Source: Undaria pinnatifida (lineage: Eukaryota > Sar > Phaeophyceae > Laminariales > Alariaceae). From it: a stretch of 64,000 nt of DNA. The notes under the pieces were generated by a model that did no database searches, was not told the DNA's origin, and saw nothing but the letters and a program-made list of their open reading frames with translations. A program made the translations under genes and the position numbers. The DNA is taken from NCBI GenBank assembly GCA_012845835.1, contig JABAKD010000015.1, positions 1,896,609-1,960,608 on the forward strand, read 5' to 3'. Each line of letters opens with the position of its first letter. Within the stretch, counting starts at the first letter, position 1. This document shows positions 13,501 to 21,684 of this stretch, piece after piece.

Positions 13501-16500
13501 AAGCACAGGCGTCATGGTAGTGATGGTGATGGTGATGGTGATGGATGCGGTGATGGTGATGGTGGTGGTAGACGCATGATATGGTAGGAGTGTAAACAAA
13601 GCTGTTGACTATTAATACTGTGGGCTGCTCGGTGTTCTTGCCTTGTCTCTTCCAAGGGCCTTTTCATACTATTGTACCTGTTATCCTGCGTGGGAACGCC
13701 TGTGTTCCCCAGGTTTACTTGCGACACCTCCGGGAAATCTCGCCAACCTCATCCCGAAGAGGAACCGTATATGTTAGTATTATTTTTACTATGTTTGCCA
13801 TCCGACACTTTCCCTCATTCAAAACATACCTATTCAAGACAATCATTATTTTCCGGCCTCGCAGCAGGCGATATGCAGCATGAGTCGCAATGTCAACCGC
13901 TCGTAAATATCCCCGCAAAGTTGAAGAAACCAAGGGAGACCCAAAAAAAAGCACACACGTTTTCTGAGGTTCCTGACTTGGGGAGCAATATAGTATATAA
14001 ATATATACTATAGCATGTATGCTGAGATTGAGGAGGATGAAAGCGCAACCCGATTAACAGCTCCATGACCTAGAGTAGGTAAGTTCATAGAACGAAACAT
14101 ACTATAAAACATATATAGTACTATTCAAGCGTGGTTTTCTAGGTTTAGCGGCCACGTCAGTGATGAACACTTGAGCCAAAAATTAGTACAGTGCATACAG
14201 TCGTGATCCCCCGTTAGTGCGGTGCCTTGTCGGACGACGAACACCGCACTAAATCAGGACCCCGGATGGTTCAGTACAGAGTACAGTACTCTCAAGGATG
14301 ACCGAGGTCGTGACAAGCGACCCTCGCCGCACAAAAATGGGGCACCACACTTAGATCATAGACCGCACTATAGCACTAAAGTGGGACCACGACTTCGTAA
14401 GCGTATGTCGTAGCACGGGTCGGTACTCCTCCCGAATAACGCGCAGGATAACCCACTCCCTGGGACGCATTTCGGAGCCGATTTTCGCCCACAACAAGGG
14501 GGGCGGGCACACACAATGAATATATGGTGGTCCACGTATCGCTCGTCGTTTGCACTCTTCCTCGTTGTCGAGGATATATGCTTGGACGAATGATCCGAGG
14601 GTGGGTTGTTTTGTTGCGGACGCGTGCTACGATAGAGAAACTGCACCTTTTTTGGGCGAAAGCATTTTCTGAATGACGGGGCTCCTCAACCCACTGTCAT
14701 CGGAATGTCATCGGAATGTCATGCTTGTTCTCGCAATGTTACTCGTTGTATACCTGGGCCATGGGAGTGTCGATAGGGGGCTGTACTTTCGTTTTTTATG
14801 ACGCTTCCTGTTTGGGTGAGGTACGTATAGAGCTCCTGAAGTGGTTGAGAGCCTCTGAAAAATTACGTGCACACGTACAGTACTGGTGATTGCATGCGCC
14901 CCATACCAACCACACCCTTGAAGCTTTGAACTCGTTTCCGTAACTTGTAGTACCGTGCCGTCGATCAAATCAGGAACCGCAAAAAAGGGACACGACGGGA
15001 TAACGGACTCGTCACGGCCGACGGCGCTGCGTTTCAGATAGACGGGAACCTGGGGTTTCTCTCGGGGGTGAACGAGATGCTCCTGCAGAGTCAGTATCGG
15101 AGAAGGTGAGCGGCACACAGACCAGTACTTGGTTGTTTTTCATGCGTCGGGATGGTTATTTTGTCTTTTTTCGGGACCACGGGCTAGGAAACAGGGAGAT
15201 GGGCTAACTGGAGAACATCATCATTATTGCACGGCCGTTGCCTCTGCTCTAGTCGATCGAGTGCCCATGGAAACATTGTTAGGAGGGCGAGGCAGGATGC
15301 CTTCAAGTGACGCACGCCTTTTTTTATATGCTCATACATACCTGGTACCAAGTACCTGTTATTTTCTTGTCGGCCACGTGTCGAGTAGTATATGTCTTTG
15401 CCGAGGTCGTTTGCGTTCTGTATTATCTGCGGTTTACCTATAAGTAGGCGTCCCCAACATGACTGGGAAGTTTAATCCCGATTGGGGGTGGGTTTGACAA
15501 GAGAGTCGGATAATATATTTCGATATATCGATTTTTACGTACCTGGTACCCTTACCTAGTTGCGGGTCTGTCGTTATTGGCTTTCTGTTGTTGATATTTC
15601 GTATGCACACCTGAAACCCTTATCTACTTTAATTTGTGGATCTACTTTGTGGGTCTGTCGTTACTTGGTCCACGTGTTGGGACACGATCAGCGATTACAC
15701 GAGGATGCTGACGGCCACTTGCTCCTTGGCAGCTGCTGGCTTCACTTGGGTGTGACATATTTGGCACTATTTATATATGGTACCGTGTTTTGTCGTATGG
15801 TCTCCCCGACTGCCGAACATGATTGGTTTTACAGCGCTTAATCACAATAATTTATTAAGTAATTACTTCCGCCTTATGTGTCGCTGGAAGTGACCATGAC
15901 CGGAAAATTAGTCGAGTCGTTCGACGCTGGCGTCCAATGCAAGAAAGTACGCACGGCGTGCCGAACTCCTCTTCACAAACAGCTGTTATTCCAGTAGTAG
16001 GATGCAGCTAACCCTTCGTGCGACTCACGGAACACCTATCTACGCTTCGCGCTTGGTGCACGCAATGTCTGTCTGGTGAAAACCCGACGTGCTCCGTCCC
16101 GGCATATGGTAGGAATACGAAGTCTAAAGTCCTACGGACTACGTCCATGCATTATGCGATGATTACACCCGCCCTACAATATACGTGGTGTCCGTCCGAC
16201 GTGTCGCACCCCTTAAAATTCCCACGTCCGCCCCCCCTCGCCCCCCCTTCGCCTGGGAATTGCATTGTCGATGGCGCATCTGTCTAGCTCCATGGAAGGC
16301 AGCAGTCAAGGCCAACACGGCGAAACCCGATACACCCGCCCACCTAAAACACCGACAATAGAAATCCGAATGCTGCCGGCACTTCCCGAAGAGTGGCCTG
16401 TAGGCCGATTTCGCGGGCTTCGAACCAGGGGGGGGTACGAAGTGGATGTGGAGTGGGAGGGGGGAAAGGTCACAGAGGCGACAATTCGCCTTGTCGCGGG

Positions 16501-16708
16501 GTTTAGCAATTACAATAGGGGTGGCGTTCCGAGGTGTCGGGTGGTCACTCGCTCGCAGCTGCTTGTGGTTGGCGGAGGGGAGTTCACGCGCCAGAGAAGT
16601 GTTGTAGGCACGGTTTATGAAGGGGGAGTGCTTTGGCATTCTATTGGGGTAGATGCGCTGCAACCCGGAGAGGAGGTCCGTTTCGTGGCGGCTGAATCCC
16701 GGGATTAA
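1442..16708 (+). CDS. GH95-family glycoside hydrolase (alpha-L-fucosidase-like), 3' ten exons, 5' part outside window
   Basis: Exons: 1442-1545, 1913-2059, 3047-3141, 4838-5113, 5705-5854, 8322-8503, 9724-9796, 13273-13498, 14974-15105, 16306-16708. Each junction has GT..AG borders and matching phase, giving 1,788 nt, 595 residues and a TAA stop. In order the exons carry the landmarks of GH95: GWVAHANTD, a WAL-x-P-x(2)-GAW segment, [14 protein letters not shown], an [15 protein letters not shown] block, [17 protein letters not shown] and LLPALPEEW-type C-terminal sequence. GH95 enzymes are inverting exo-hydrolases of alpha-L-fucose or L-galactose ends; in an alga rich in fucans a role in wall-polysaccharide turnover is inferred. 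By recollection of bifidobacterial AfcA, the Asp of FQIDGN is a catalytic residue and is present; the catalytic Asn pair would lie in exons left of position 1. No stop or frameshift is seen, so the gene is probably functional despite TE-filled introns. Substrate cannot be read from sequence. Confidence 0.85.
1913..2059 (+). CDS. GH95 exon b
   Basis: Phase 2 to 2. Acceptor TTTTACCAG, donor GTAGGT. Encodes [18 protein letters not shown] and then a segment corresponding to the family's WALWPMGGAW, here reading [10 protein letters not shown] with two cysteines. An alternative acceptor at 1929 would not match the phase of the preceding exon. Confidence 0.82.
3047..3141 (+). CDS. GH95 exon c
   Basis: Phase 2 to 1. 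Acceptor GATGGCAG, donor GTGGGA. Encodes [20 protein letters not shown] and the start of the loop before the substrate-binding TSPEN motif. Joined to exon b it reads YEYTR-DPSLLL, as expected for the family's YxxTGDxxFL helix. Confidence 0.8.
3176..3390. repeat. GGGTC-rich minisatellite in GH95 intron c
   Basis: Runs of CGGGTCGGGTC alternate with TCAGGAGGTGTT-like spacers. Same family as the arrays at 10.5, 11.8 and 57.3 kb. The G-runs could fold into quadruplexes on this strand. Confidence 0.7.
3855..3965 (+). mobile_element. LINE 3' end fragment (family D)
   Basis: Starts with CGAATGTTGGAGGTGTCTC and ends ACAAGTGAGTAC followed by C-rich sequence. It matches the terminal coding part of the better preserved LINE end at 37675-38200 on the opposite strand. 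Confidence 0.6.
4010..4217 (+). repeat. Family C copy 2 with a pure C run
   Basis: Contains GGCGCTTCGCGCTTGGTCC and ends TATGAGTACAC followed by about 19 C (about 4198-4217). A family D fragment (about 4222-4320) follows at once and also ends in GAGTACA-C(n). Confidence 0.6.
4520..4800 (+). mobile_element. LINE 3' end (family D), interrupted
   Basis: The left part, with GAATGTTGGAGGTGTCTC, and the right part, with GGTCAAATGGCTAAGGCAAG, are contiguous in the copy at 37.7 kb but are split here by a 141 bp insertion. The element ends in a C run just before the GH95 exon d acceptor. Confidence 0.65.
4593..4733 (+). mobile_element. Nested poly-A retroposon (family B), 5' truncated
   Basis: Sequence from GGTGCGCAAGCTAGCG to CGCCGGAGGATATAAAAG plus an A-rich tail matches copies at 25190-25655 (+) and 34184-34640 (-). 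It is flanked by GATTCAATGGT (4582-4592) and GATGCAATGGT (4734-4744), a one-mismatch target-site duplication inside a LINE fragment. Confidence 0.72.
4838..5113 (+). CDS. GH95 exon d with GPGTSPENS and a proline-rich insertion
   Basis: Phase 1 to 1. Acceptor GGTCGACAG, donor GTGAGC. Starts [15 protein letters not shown] (family motif) and ends ASMSPAM(D). Between the two motifs lie about 70 residues rich in Pro, Ala and Glu, where GH95 enzymes usually have a short loop; this looks like a lineage-specific surface insertion. A LINE 3' end stops about 40 bp before the acceptor. Confidence 0.82.
5297..5704 (+). repeat. Tandem copies of the exon e acceptor region in GH95 intron d
   Basis: Two about 110-140 bp blocks (5309-5420 and 5589-5725) align, spaced about 280 bp. 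Between them lie further copies of the acceptor region. Pseudo-junctions CTCAG/ATGTGT (about 5404), CTTAG/ATGTCC (about 5448) and TATCAA/ATGTGT (about 5490) precede degenerate copies of the exon start; the third also keeps the [10 protein letters not shown]-like stretch. Only the last copy (5703/5705) has an intact, in-frame exon behind it. Confidence 0.75.
5705..5854 (+). CDS. GH95 exon e
   Basis: Phase 1 to 1. Acceptor GCGATCTCAG, donor GTTAGT. Encodes [20 protein letters not shown], the helix after SPAMD, then a Leu-rich linker. The preceding intron contains several degenerate copies of this acceptor and exon start. Confidence 0.82.
5855..8321. other. GH95 intron e: mostly unique sequence with relics
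   Basis: No coding exon recognised in 2.47 kb. A relic of family E (about 6225-6445, ending in the near-palindrome AGCTCCCCAATTGAGGAGCC) and a perfect 43 bp duplication at 7543-7628 are present. Long ORFs on both strands around 7.6-8.0 kb match no family known to me. Confidence 0.5.
7543..7628. repeat. Perfect 43 bp tandem duplication
   Basis: The unit starting ACTCATCGGGCTGCACGATC and ending CCAGCTAA occurs twice with no mismatch and no spacer, including an identical run of nine T. Perfect identity implies a very recent event. Confidence 0.9.
8322..8503 (+). CDS. GH95 exon f with HRH...LYPGSQ
   Basis: Phase 1 to 0. Acceptor GCGTTTCAG, donor GTGCGA. Encodes [18 protein letters not shown], where the Glu of LREY corresponds to the family's LQEW (proposed acid), and [19 protein letters not shown]. 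The exact 5' border is the least certain of the gene because the linker before it is not conserved, but the phase fits. Confidence 0.78.
8580..8768. mobile_element. MITE, family F (189 bp, TA target site)
   Basis: Ends are TA/CAGGAGTGGTCCCTCTGTAG and, inverted, TA/CAAGAGATATCCCTCTAAAG. Inner CGCCGGT blocks are also inverted. Better preserved relative at 25689-25893; degenerate ones near 17390-17590 and 24826-24900. No coding capacity. A pogo/Tc1-like parent is inferred from CAG ends and the TA duplication. Confidence 0.72.
8925..9228 (-). mobile_element. tRNA-derived SINE (family A), near full length
   Basis: On the minus strand a tRNA-like head (A box near TGGCGTATCAGG, B box GAGCCCCGC/GTTCGAAT type) is followed by a body with GCGGAAAGCGCGAGAGCGTG and TTGTCCAGAAGCTGGAAAGT and an A-rich tail (T run at about 8925-8938 on plus). 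Seven copies of this family occur in the window. Confidence 0.8.
9724..9796 (+). CDS. GH95 exon g (73 bp micro-exon)
   Basis: Phase 0 to 1. Acceptor GTTTTTTTCGCAG, donor GTGAGC. Encodes [20 protein letters not shown] and VDHGG. Together with exon h it rebuilds the family motif GGGHTxWSRAW across the junction, which confirms a 3.5 kb intron between them. Confidence 0.82.
9998..10215 (-). mobile_element. SINE family A, lacking the tRNA-like head
   Basis: Body and tail match the other copies, but the sequence stops at ACGAATTTATAC before the tRNA-like head, the usual 5' truncation of target-primed retroposition. It lies in GH95 intron g. Confidence 0.78.
10490..10830. repeat. 41 bp GGGTC/GACCC minisatellite
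   Basis: After a short GGGTC-rich lead the array switches strand at about 10553 (GGGTCAGCTGACCC) and runs as 41 bp units, each four GACCC pentamers plus GCGAGATTTTCGAGACGTCTT-like 21-mers; about four good units and then decay. The switch makes the left edge a hairpin. Confidence 0.85.
11065..11640. repeat. About 315 bp tandem duplication containing CTG triplet runs
   Basis: Blocks 11070-11335 and 11385-11610 align from CCGGCAAGCAGCCTAGCTGA to TTACGTTTGGTCA, each with an internal CTG run (about 11205-11260 and 11505-11545) of different length. Non-coding; lies in GH95 intron g. Confidence 0.78.
11775..12115. repeat. GACCC-rich minisatellite
   Basis: Degenerate pentamer array of the same family as 10490-10830, with CGCGAGATTTTGAAA spacers and a terminal strand switch (GACCCGCGGGTCGGGTC). 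Confidence 0.75.
13273..13498 (+). CDS. GH95 exon h
   Basis: Phase 1 to 2. Acceptor CATCGAACCAG, donor GTAAGC. Encodes [36 protein letters not shown] and a C-x(2)-C-containing loop ([14 protein letters not shown]). The open frame continues 5' of the acceptor by chance. Confidence 0.82.
13510..13572. repeat. TGATGG microsatellite directly after the GH95 exon h donor
   Basis: Repeats of TGGTGATGGTGA start about 12 bp into the intron. Confidence 0.75.
14198..14397. mobile_element. MITE with CAGTCGTGGTCCC-type ends (about 200 bp)
   Basis: Left end TA/CAGTCGTGATCCCCCGTTAG; inverted right end AAGTCGTGGTCCCACTTTAG. The block TTAGTGCGGT recurs inside both ends. Related longer element at about 48896-49450. 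No ORF. Confidence 0.62.
14974..15105 (+). CDS. GH95 exon i with FQIDGN
   Basis: Phase 2 to 2. Acceptor GATCAAATCAG, donor GTGAGC. Encodes [18 protein letters not shown] and NEMLLQSQ. This is the most conserved GH95 segment and holds the proposed catalytic Asp. Confidence 0.85.
15998..16165 (+). repeat. Family C, copy 3
   Basis: Contains CTTCGCGCTTGGTGCACGCA and CCCGACGTGCTCCGTCCCGG. It ends about 140 bp before the GH95 last exon. Confidence 0.55.
16306..16708 (+). CDS. GH95 last exon, C-terminal domain
   Basis: Phase 2 to stop. Acceptor GGAAGGCAGCAG. Encodes [37 protein letters not shown] and a C-terminal beta domain ending at TAA. The longest in-frame ORF starts upstream of the acceptor at a non-ATG codon and is not the true start. 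Confidence 0.85.
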
Positions 16709-16719
16709 CCTGTTTGAAA

Positions 16720-17370
16720 AACTGCACCCGTGTTTTTTGGGATTAAATACTTGGAATTGGTTGGGAGTGTTTTTTGCAGTTCTGAAAGTGTAACCCGTTT
16801 AGAACGACATCCACCGTTTTGGGGGAAAAGTCACTTGGAGTGAGTGTGAAGTATTTTTTTTGCTTGTGCAATATAACAGTTAGCCCCTTAGAACGTAACC
16901 AACGTTCAATGGGGAAAAGGTACTTGGAGTTAGTGTGGTTTGATTTTTTGCGGTTCTGTTAACCGTTGACGCGTGCTTCGATAGAATTAGCACTTGTTGG
17001 CCAAACACAGTTTGCTGAATGGCGAGGCTCCTTGACGTACTAATACTGTGAATAAAGTCGTCGGAATGTCAGCCTTTTTCGAAATTATTTATGTCTAGAG
17101 CTAGGCCCCGGCTTTGCTAATCCCAAAAGCACTTTCATTTTTTCTCAAAATCAGTTTTTTGGTCAAAGTGAGGAATAGAACTCCCAATGTGAGAAGCCCC
17201 AGGGAAAAAATGGTGCTCTTGTACCGTAGCAGGTGTAGGGTAGAAGTGCACCCATGTTTTTTGGGGATAAACTAGTTGGGATTCGTGTGATTGTTTTTTT
17301 GCAGTTTTGAAAGGGTTATCGGTTATAGCCCCTTTAACTGTGCTCGCATTTTTAGGGGCGTTTTAGTTGC
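16720..17370. repeat. Degenerate about 90 bp tandem repeats downstream of GH95
   Basis: Recurrent TTTTGGGGAWAAA...CTTGGARTTRGTGTG...TTTTTTGCAGTTCTG units at about 16725, 16811, 16905 and 17245. The family E relic (GACGCGTGCTTCGATAG) lies at about 16965-17100. Probably 3' UTR or intergenic. Confidence 0.6.
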
Positions 17371-17599
17371 AAATAGCGTGGATTTTTTTACGAAGTACAG
17401 AGTGGCGGGCTCCTAATGGTGCCGGTGGAATGGTGTCGCTGCTCTGTGTAGTGCAGGTGAAATCGCTTGGCACGACCGGAACTATCTATAGCAACCCTAT
17501 TCCGTATAGTGCCGGTGCCCTGAATAGTGCCGGTATGTTGGGCTGGCGTATATCGGCACTATTGGGAGCCCCCCACTGTAGTAACAGGGCAACACAGGG

Positions 17600-18420
17600 G
17601 AGAAGGTAAACGCCGTTGACCCTTGTAGTATTGAGGTTGCGGGCACTGTGTTGCGTTTGGGTACCGGTAAGTTCGTGCTGCCAGCCTTGCAAGTATCAAA
17701 CATGCACAGGGGTATTATATATACAGCAGTCTGATTATGGAAGGCGTAAAGTTCATATTTTTCAGTATCGAGGCAACAGGCTTCGCTGGTTGGTGACGTG
17801 ACTTTTTTTTTGGTGAAGTGCGCGAGGAAGGTGACCTGGTGGAGCTTCTTCTCTACCTGGTAGATTTATAGTAGAGCTCTATGGTCCATAGTCCGAGTGG
17901 ACTCTATCGTAACTGTGTACGTGCCCTCTCACTGCAGTTAATGCGAGAGCCTAGAGGTTTCAGCTTTCGCTCACGCATGTATCGCGTTCCGTTCCGTTCT
18001 GTTTTTTTTTTTCGGTTCTTCAGTGTTCGATCGAACTGTACATTCGCTTATATATTTTCTGCAAATTCTGACCTACGAGAAAGCCCCCTTAACGGGGTTT
18101 GTTGTCCACGGCCCTGACCGGACTCTCGCTGTGGACGTGGCCTAGCTGTACGAAACGGGGTTATTGCAACCACTTGAAGATTTGTCCCTGATTCCAGATC
18201 ATTTTGTTTGGAGTCGTTTACGACTTTCGTTTTTTGTTTGGAGTCGTGTACGACTTTTATTACACAATGTTACCCCACAACAAGTAATTAGTCTTTTTCG
18301 TTCATACGAAGCATCAATTTGTGTTTATAGAGGGTGATGAACTATTAGTAATTGATATTCCTTTTTATTTTTATTCGCTATCGAGGATGACGCTGGACGT
18401 GTCGTACCTCTATTAATACT
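17600..18420. other. Intergenic stretch, no gene seen
   Basis: AT-rich sequence without recognisable exons on either strand. Ends in a TTTATTTATTTATTT run (18420-18437) that is the tail of a minus-strand SINE. Confidence 0.5.
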
Positions 18421-18745
18421 ATTTATTTATTTATTTTTCTTCGTCCCATTTATTATCCTCGCACTTCCCTCGAACTCCCTCTTAGTAGTAACTCAGATCC
18501 GGGGTCACATAGCGGGCCCTTTCCCCCCCCTCCCCACTACGGTACGTGCCTTCGTTTTTAACGCGGGAATAATTCATCATTTTCTCCCCTTGTCGACTCA
18601 CGTCGAATTGTGCCTACCCACGCTGCTAGGCGCTCTCAGCAGTTGCTCCTCTTTTTTTTTTTCCATTTTTGCAAACAAATTGAAAATCTCACCACGGTGG
18701 CAATCGAACTCAAGGACCAACGCACGCATGACTATTAATAGCTAC
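18420..18745 (-). mobile_element. tRNA-derived SINE, family G
   Basis: On the minus strand: tRNA-like head with GAGTTCGATTGCC (B-box-like), body with GTGGGTAGGCACAATTCG and GTAGTGGGGAGGGGGG, tail of AAATAAATAAAT. Matches 22385-22705 (+) along its length; a head-only copy is at about 23150-23245 (+). Confidence 0.72.
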
Positions 18746-18869
18746 ACGCAACAACAGCAGTCAGTCAGTGCCTCAGTGTCCAGTGTCCAGTGCCCAGTGT
18801 GTTCACATTAAAAATATGTGTGTTCGTAATAAGAAACCTGCTACTTCCACCCAGCGTCCCCACCAGTGT

Positions 18870-19400
18870 CCCAGCCGATTCGCCATCCTAGGGAGAGGCA
18901 AGCTTTGCGGCCAAAAACTTCGAAACATATATTCTATCAGTATACAAGGGGGCGCCGACGGCCTAGTGAGAGCCGCCATCGAAGCTAAGAACCGCAGTCA
19001 ACGGCAACTTATCATGCAACAAAAAGGACAGTTCACGATGCCAAAGGGCCTGTTTAAAAGGCGGTACCGCACTCCACCGGATTAGGGCGGCGTCCAACTT
19101 CACTGCGGACATGATCGCCTGCCGACCCACGGCACTGTCCAAAACACCGCGCAATTCAATTAAAGTTGCAACCCAATGCTCGAAACTTCTCGATCGCAAA
19201 GCCCGCACGCGACTGAATCTGGCGCTCTTATTTATGTGATGCGTATCTCTGTCTCGTAGTTTGTGAACACGGAGCTTGTTTCGTGTTGCACGGACACTGC
19301 ATGCGCTCGATGTCGCACTAGAGTGGGACCGACAAAATTGCTGTACCGTACTCTACCGGTTTACCGCGGGGTCCTTCTGCAGTGCCGACACGATGGTCTG
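18870..19400. repeat. Two related blocks of unknown nature
   Basis: The segment near 19060-19135 (GGTACCGCACTCCACCGG...) and that near 19340-19400 (TGTACCGTACTCTACCGG...) are diverged direct copies. An 81-codon minus ORF crosses the first but is not kept in the second. Confidence 0.35.
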
Positions 19401-19904
19401 ATGACACACCGCGCTTCCTTCAGCGTTCTCGGGATAGGGCGGTAGGGCGGGTACTGCCTGTGACTTCTGGGATTCTGCGTGTTCCTCTGGGTATAGTAGT
19501 CTCGTAAATCAATCGGTTGGACCATTACAAAAAGTGCAGAATACCACCTCATACACCACTTCGTACATCAATTGGCACAACAATTCAATGCAAATCAGTC
19601 TCCGAATAACATTTTTGCCGGGCATTTTTGAAAAATCAATTGAAAGTCGTGACGGCCTTCTAAATAATAGTTTGTCCGGACAAAACCAAGTGTTTTTTCC
19701 ATAATCGATGGTAGACACATTTGTCTACTACGAAGCGCAGGAATTGTTCACCTGGGGTGTGCTATTGTTAAGGTTATAGGTGGGGACACAGAATCCCCCT
19801 TGCAGGTCTGCCAATTGAGCAGGTCCTCGGAGAGTACTCTTTTTCTTTTCCTTCGTAGAGACGTTGCTTTATTCGATTCCACTAGAGCCCCGGATAGCTT
19901 TCCT

Positions 19905-19975
19905 AACTTTCCCGGTGCAAGTGGTCAAACGGACTAATACCCCACTAATAACGTCAACACTATCATATCATAGAT
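19905..19975 (+). repeat. Fragment of a tRNA-like repeat
   Basis: AAGTGGTCAAACGGACTAAT (A-box-like) plus TACCCCACTAATA recurs on the minus strand at 51765-51800 and 52035-52075, where it is part of a longer tRNA-like unit. Confidence 0.5.
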
Positions 19976-20612
19976 TACCCGCTGCAGATTGTGACGATGA
20001 GTTCACGTGAGAACAACAACAAACGGCAATGAACGGTGGTGTCTATTTATGCACAGTATCGCAAACTGCATCTTGCCGTACAAATAAAACAACCGGTGAA
20101 AATATGAAAAAACCGTCGACATATAGTCTAATCATCCATCATCCATAACCATCATCAATCCTCCTCAGGATGTATCTCTGTGCGAGTGCCTCTTGGGAAA
20201 ATATCTTCACAGGAAACCAACGTACGAAACAGGAAACATACCCCGTGGTTAGCACGGTAAACATATACCTCGAAGTATACAGTATTCGCTTAGACACGAG
20301 GGGCGCCATTTTTCGGAGCCGCTTCTCCACTTACTTGATGACACCAACAAACGGTATGCAGTAAATGCTTGAAAACGGGGCTATATTTTAGAGGTACCCC
20401 ACCACACAGCTTCCTGACGCAGACAAGACAGACACATTAGACAGACAGTACGCTGGTAGTCAGTATTGCACCAAGCCGCAGTGCATTAAGCAGCACCAAC
20501 TGGCCGTGCATCGAGCGTCGCGAAAGACATAATCTAGTTAACGTTTTTTTGCTCATCTGTATGACCGACAGTTCATCTGGCCGCGCGCTTGGGCTGTAAG
20601 AGGATACGGGCG

Positions 20613-20816
20613 ATGAGTAATGCCGTTATCCGTAGTCATCTTCGACAAACAACACAATTTTGTGTTGCTCCATTTGTTCCGGTAGCTCTGTATCTCGTTG
20701 TGTTATCCTTTGGGTGTGGGCTGGAGCAACATCAAGCCTTGGCAACGACAACAACACCACCGCGGAGTGATCATCTCGATCGTCACAGGGTTCTTAACAC
20801 CACCGGCATTGGTCAG
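20613..20816 (+). CDS. Glycosyltransferase exon 1 (start, signal anchor)
   Basis: ATG at 20613 begins MSNAVIRSHLRQTTQ, then a 22-residue hydrophobic segment and a Thr/Pro/His stem. Donor GTGAGG in phase 0. In-frame sequence upstream has only a TTG start. Assigned to this gene because of phase, strand, the membrane-anchor layout and the absence of any other exon between it and 24634. Confidence 0.62.
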
Positions 20817-21619
20817 GTGAGGGTCAGACTTATTGTTAATACGAGTAGACAAGCTACTTAGCTGTAGTCTTAGACTGTACCAGGGTAGATAGGTACTGGT
20901 AGAGGACCCCGTGTCTATCCCTAGCTCGCCGTTTTTCGACCGTGAAATGGAGAAGCGGTAGAGCAGCAGCAAGCAGTAGATTAGAGGAGGATAGAGTGTT
21001 TACCGGCAGTTATTTTCGTAGTGGTCTTGTTATGTTCGTTGGAAAGCTCTCGTTTTCCAGAACAATTAACAACCTGGAATGGCACTTTACAAGCAAATAG
21101 TCCGAGGTAATAAACCAGATATCTAGTGCCACATGCAATCATTAGACTAATGCTCTAGACTACATACGCATGACCGACTGAACAATGTTCCATAGGCTAA
21201 TGCTCTACAGACGCATGACCGACTGAACAATGTCCCATACACCATAGTCTACAAACACATAGTCTACAAACACATAGTCTACAAACACACACGTGAATCA
21301 ATGCTGCGCCGGCGACTCGCGATCGATAAAGTTAATATATCTGCCGTTGGGTAGCAGGACTCATTTTTCGCAAGCGAGCAGGCAAGTGCAGCCTTCTCTC
21401 TGGGAGGAAGACGAATGGTTATGATACGCCTCTCTTCTCTGTATGTTCTGGTAGCTTCGGATAAAGTGCGTGTTCTGGTAGCTGCGCATAATGTAAACCA
21501 GATACCAGGTACCTGCGCCTATCGCCAGATCGGGTTTCTGGTTAAATTCTTCTTTAACTCATTGCAGGAGTGTAGTCCCCACTACAACTGCTTCGTTCGG
21601 TGGACTATGTTGTTGATGC

Positions 21620-21684
<65 letters not shown>

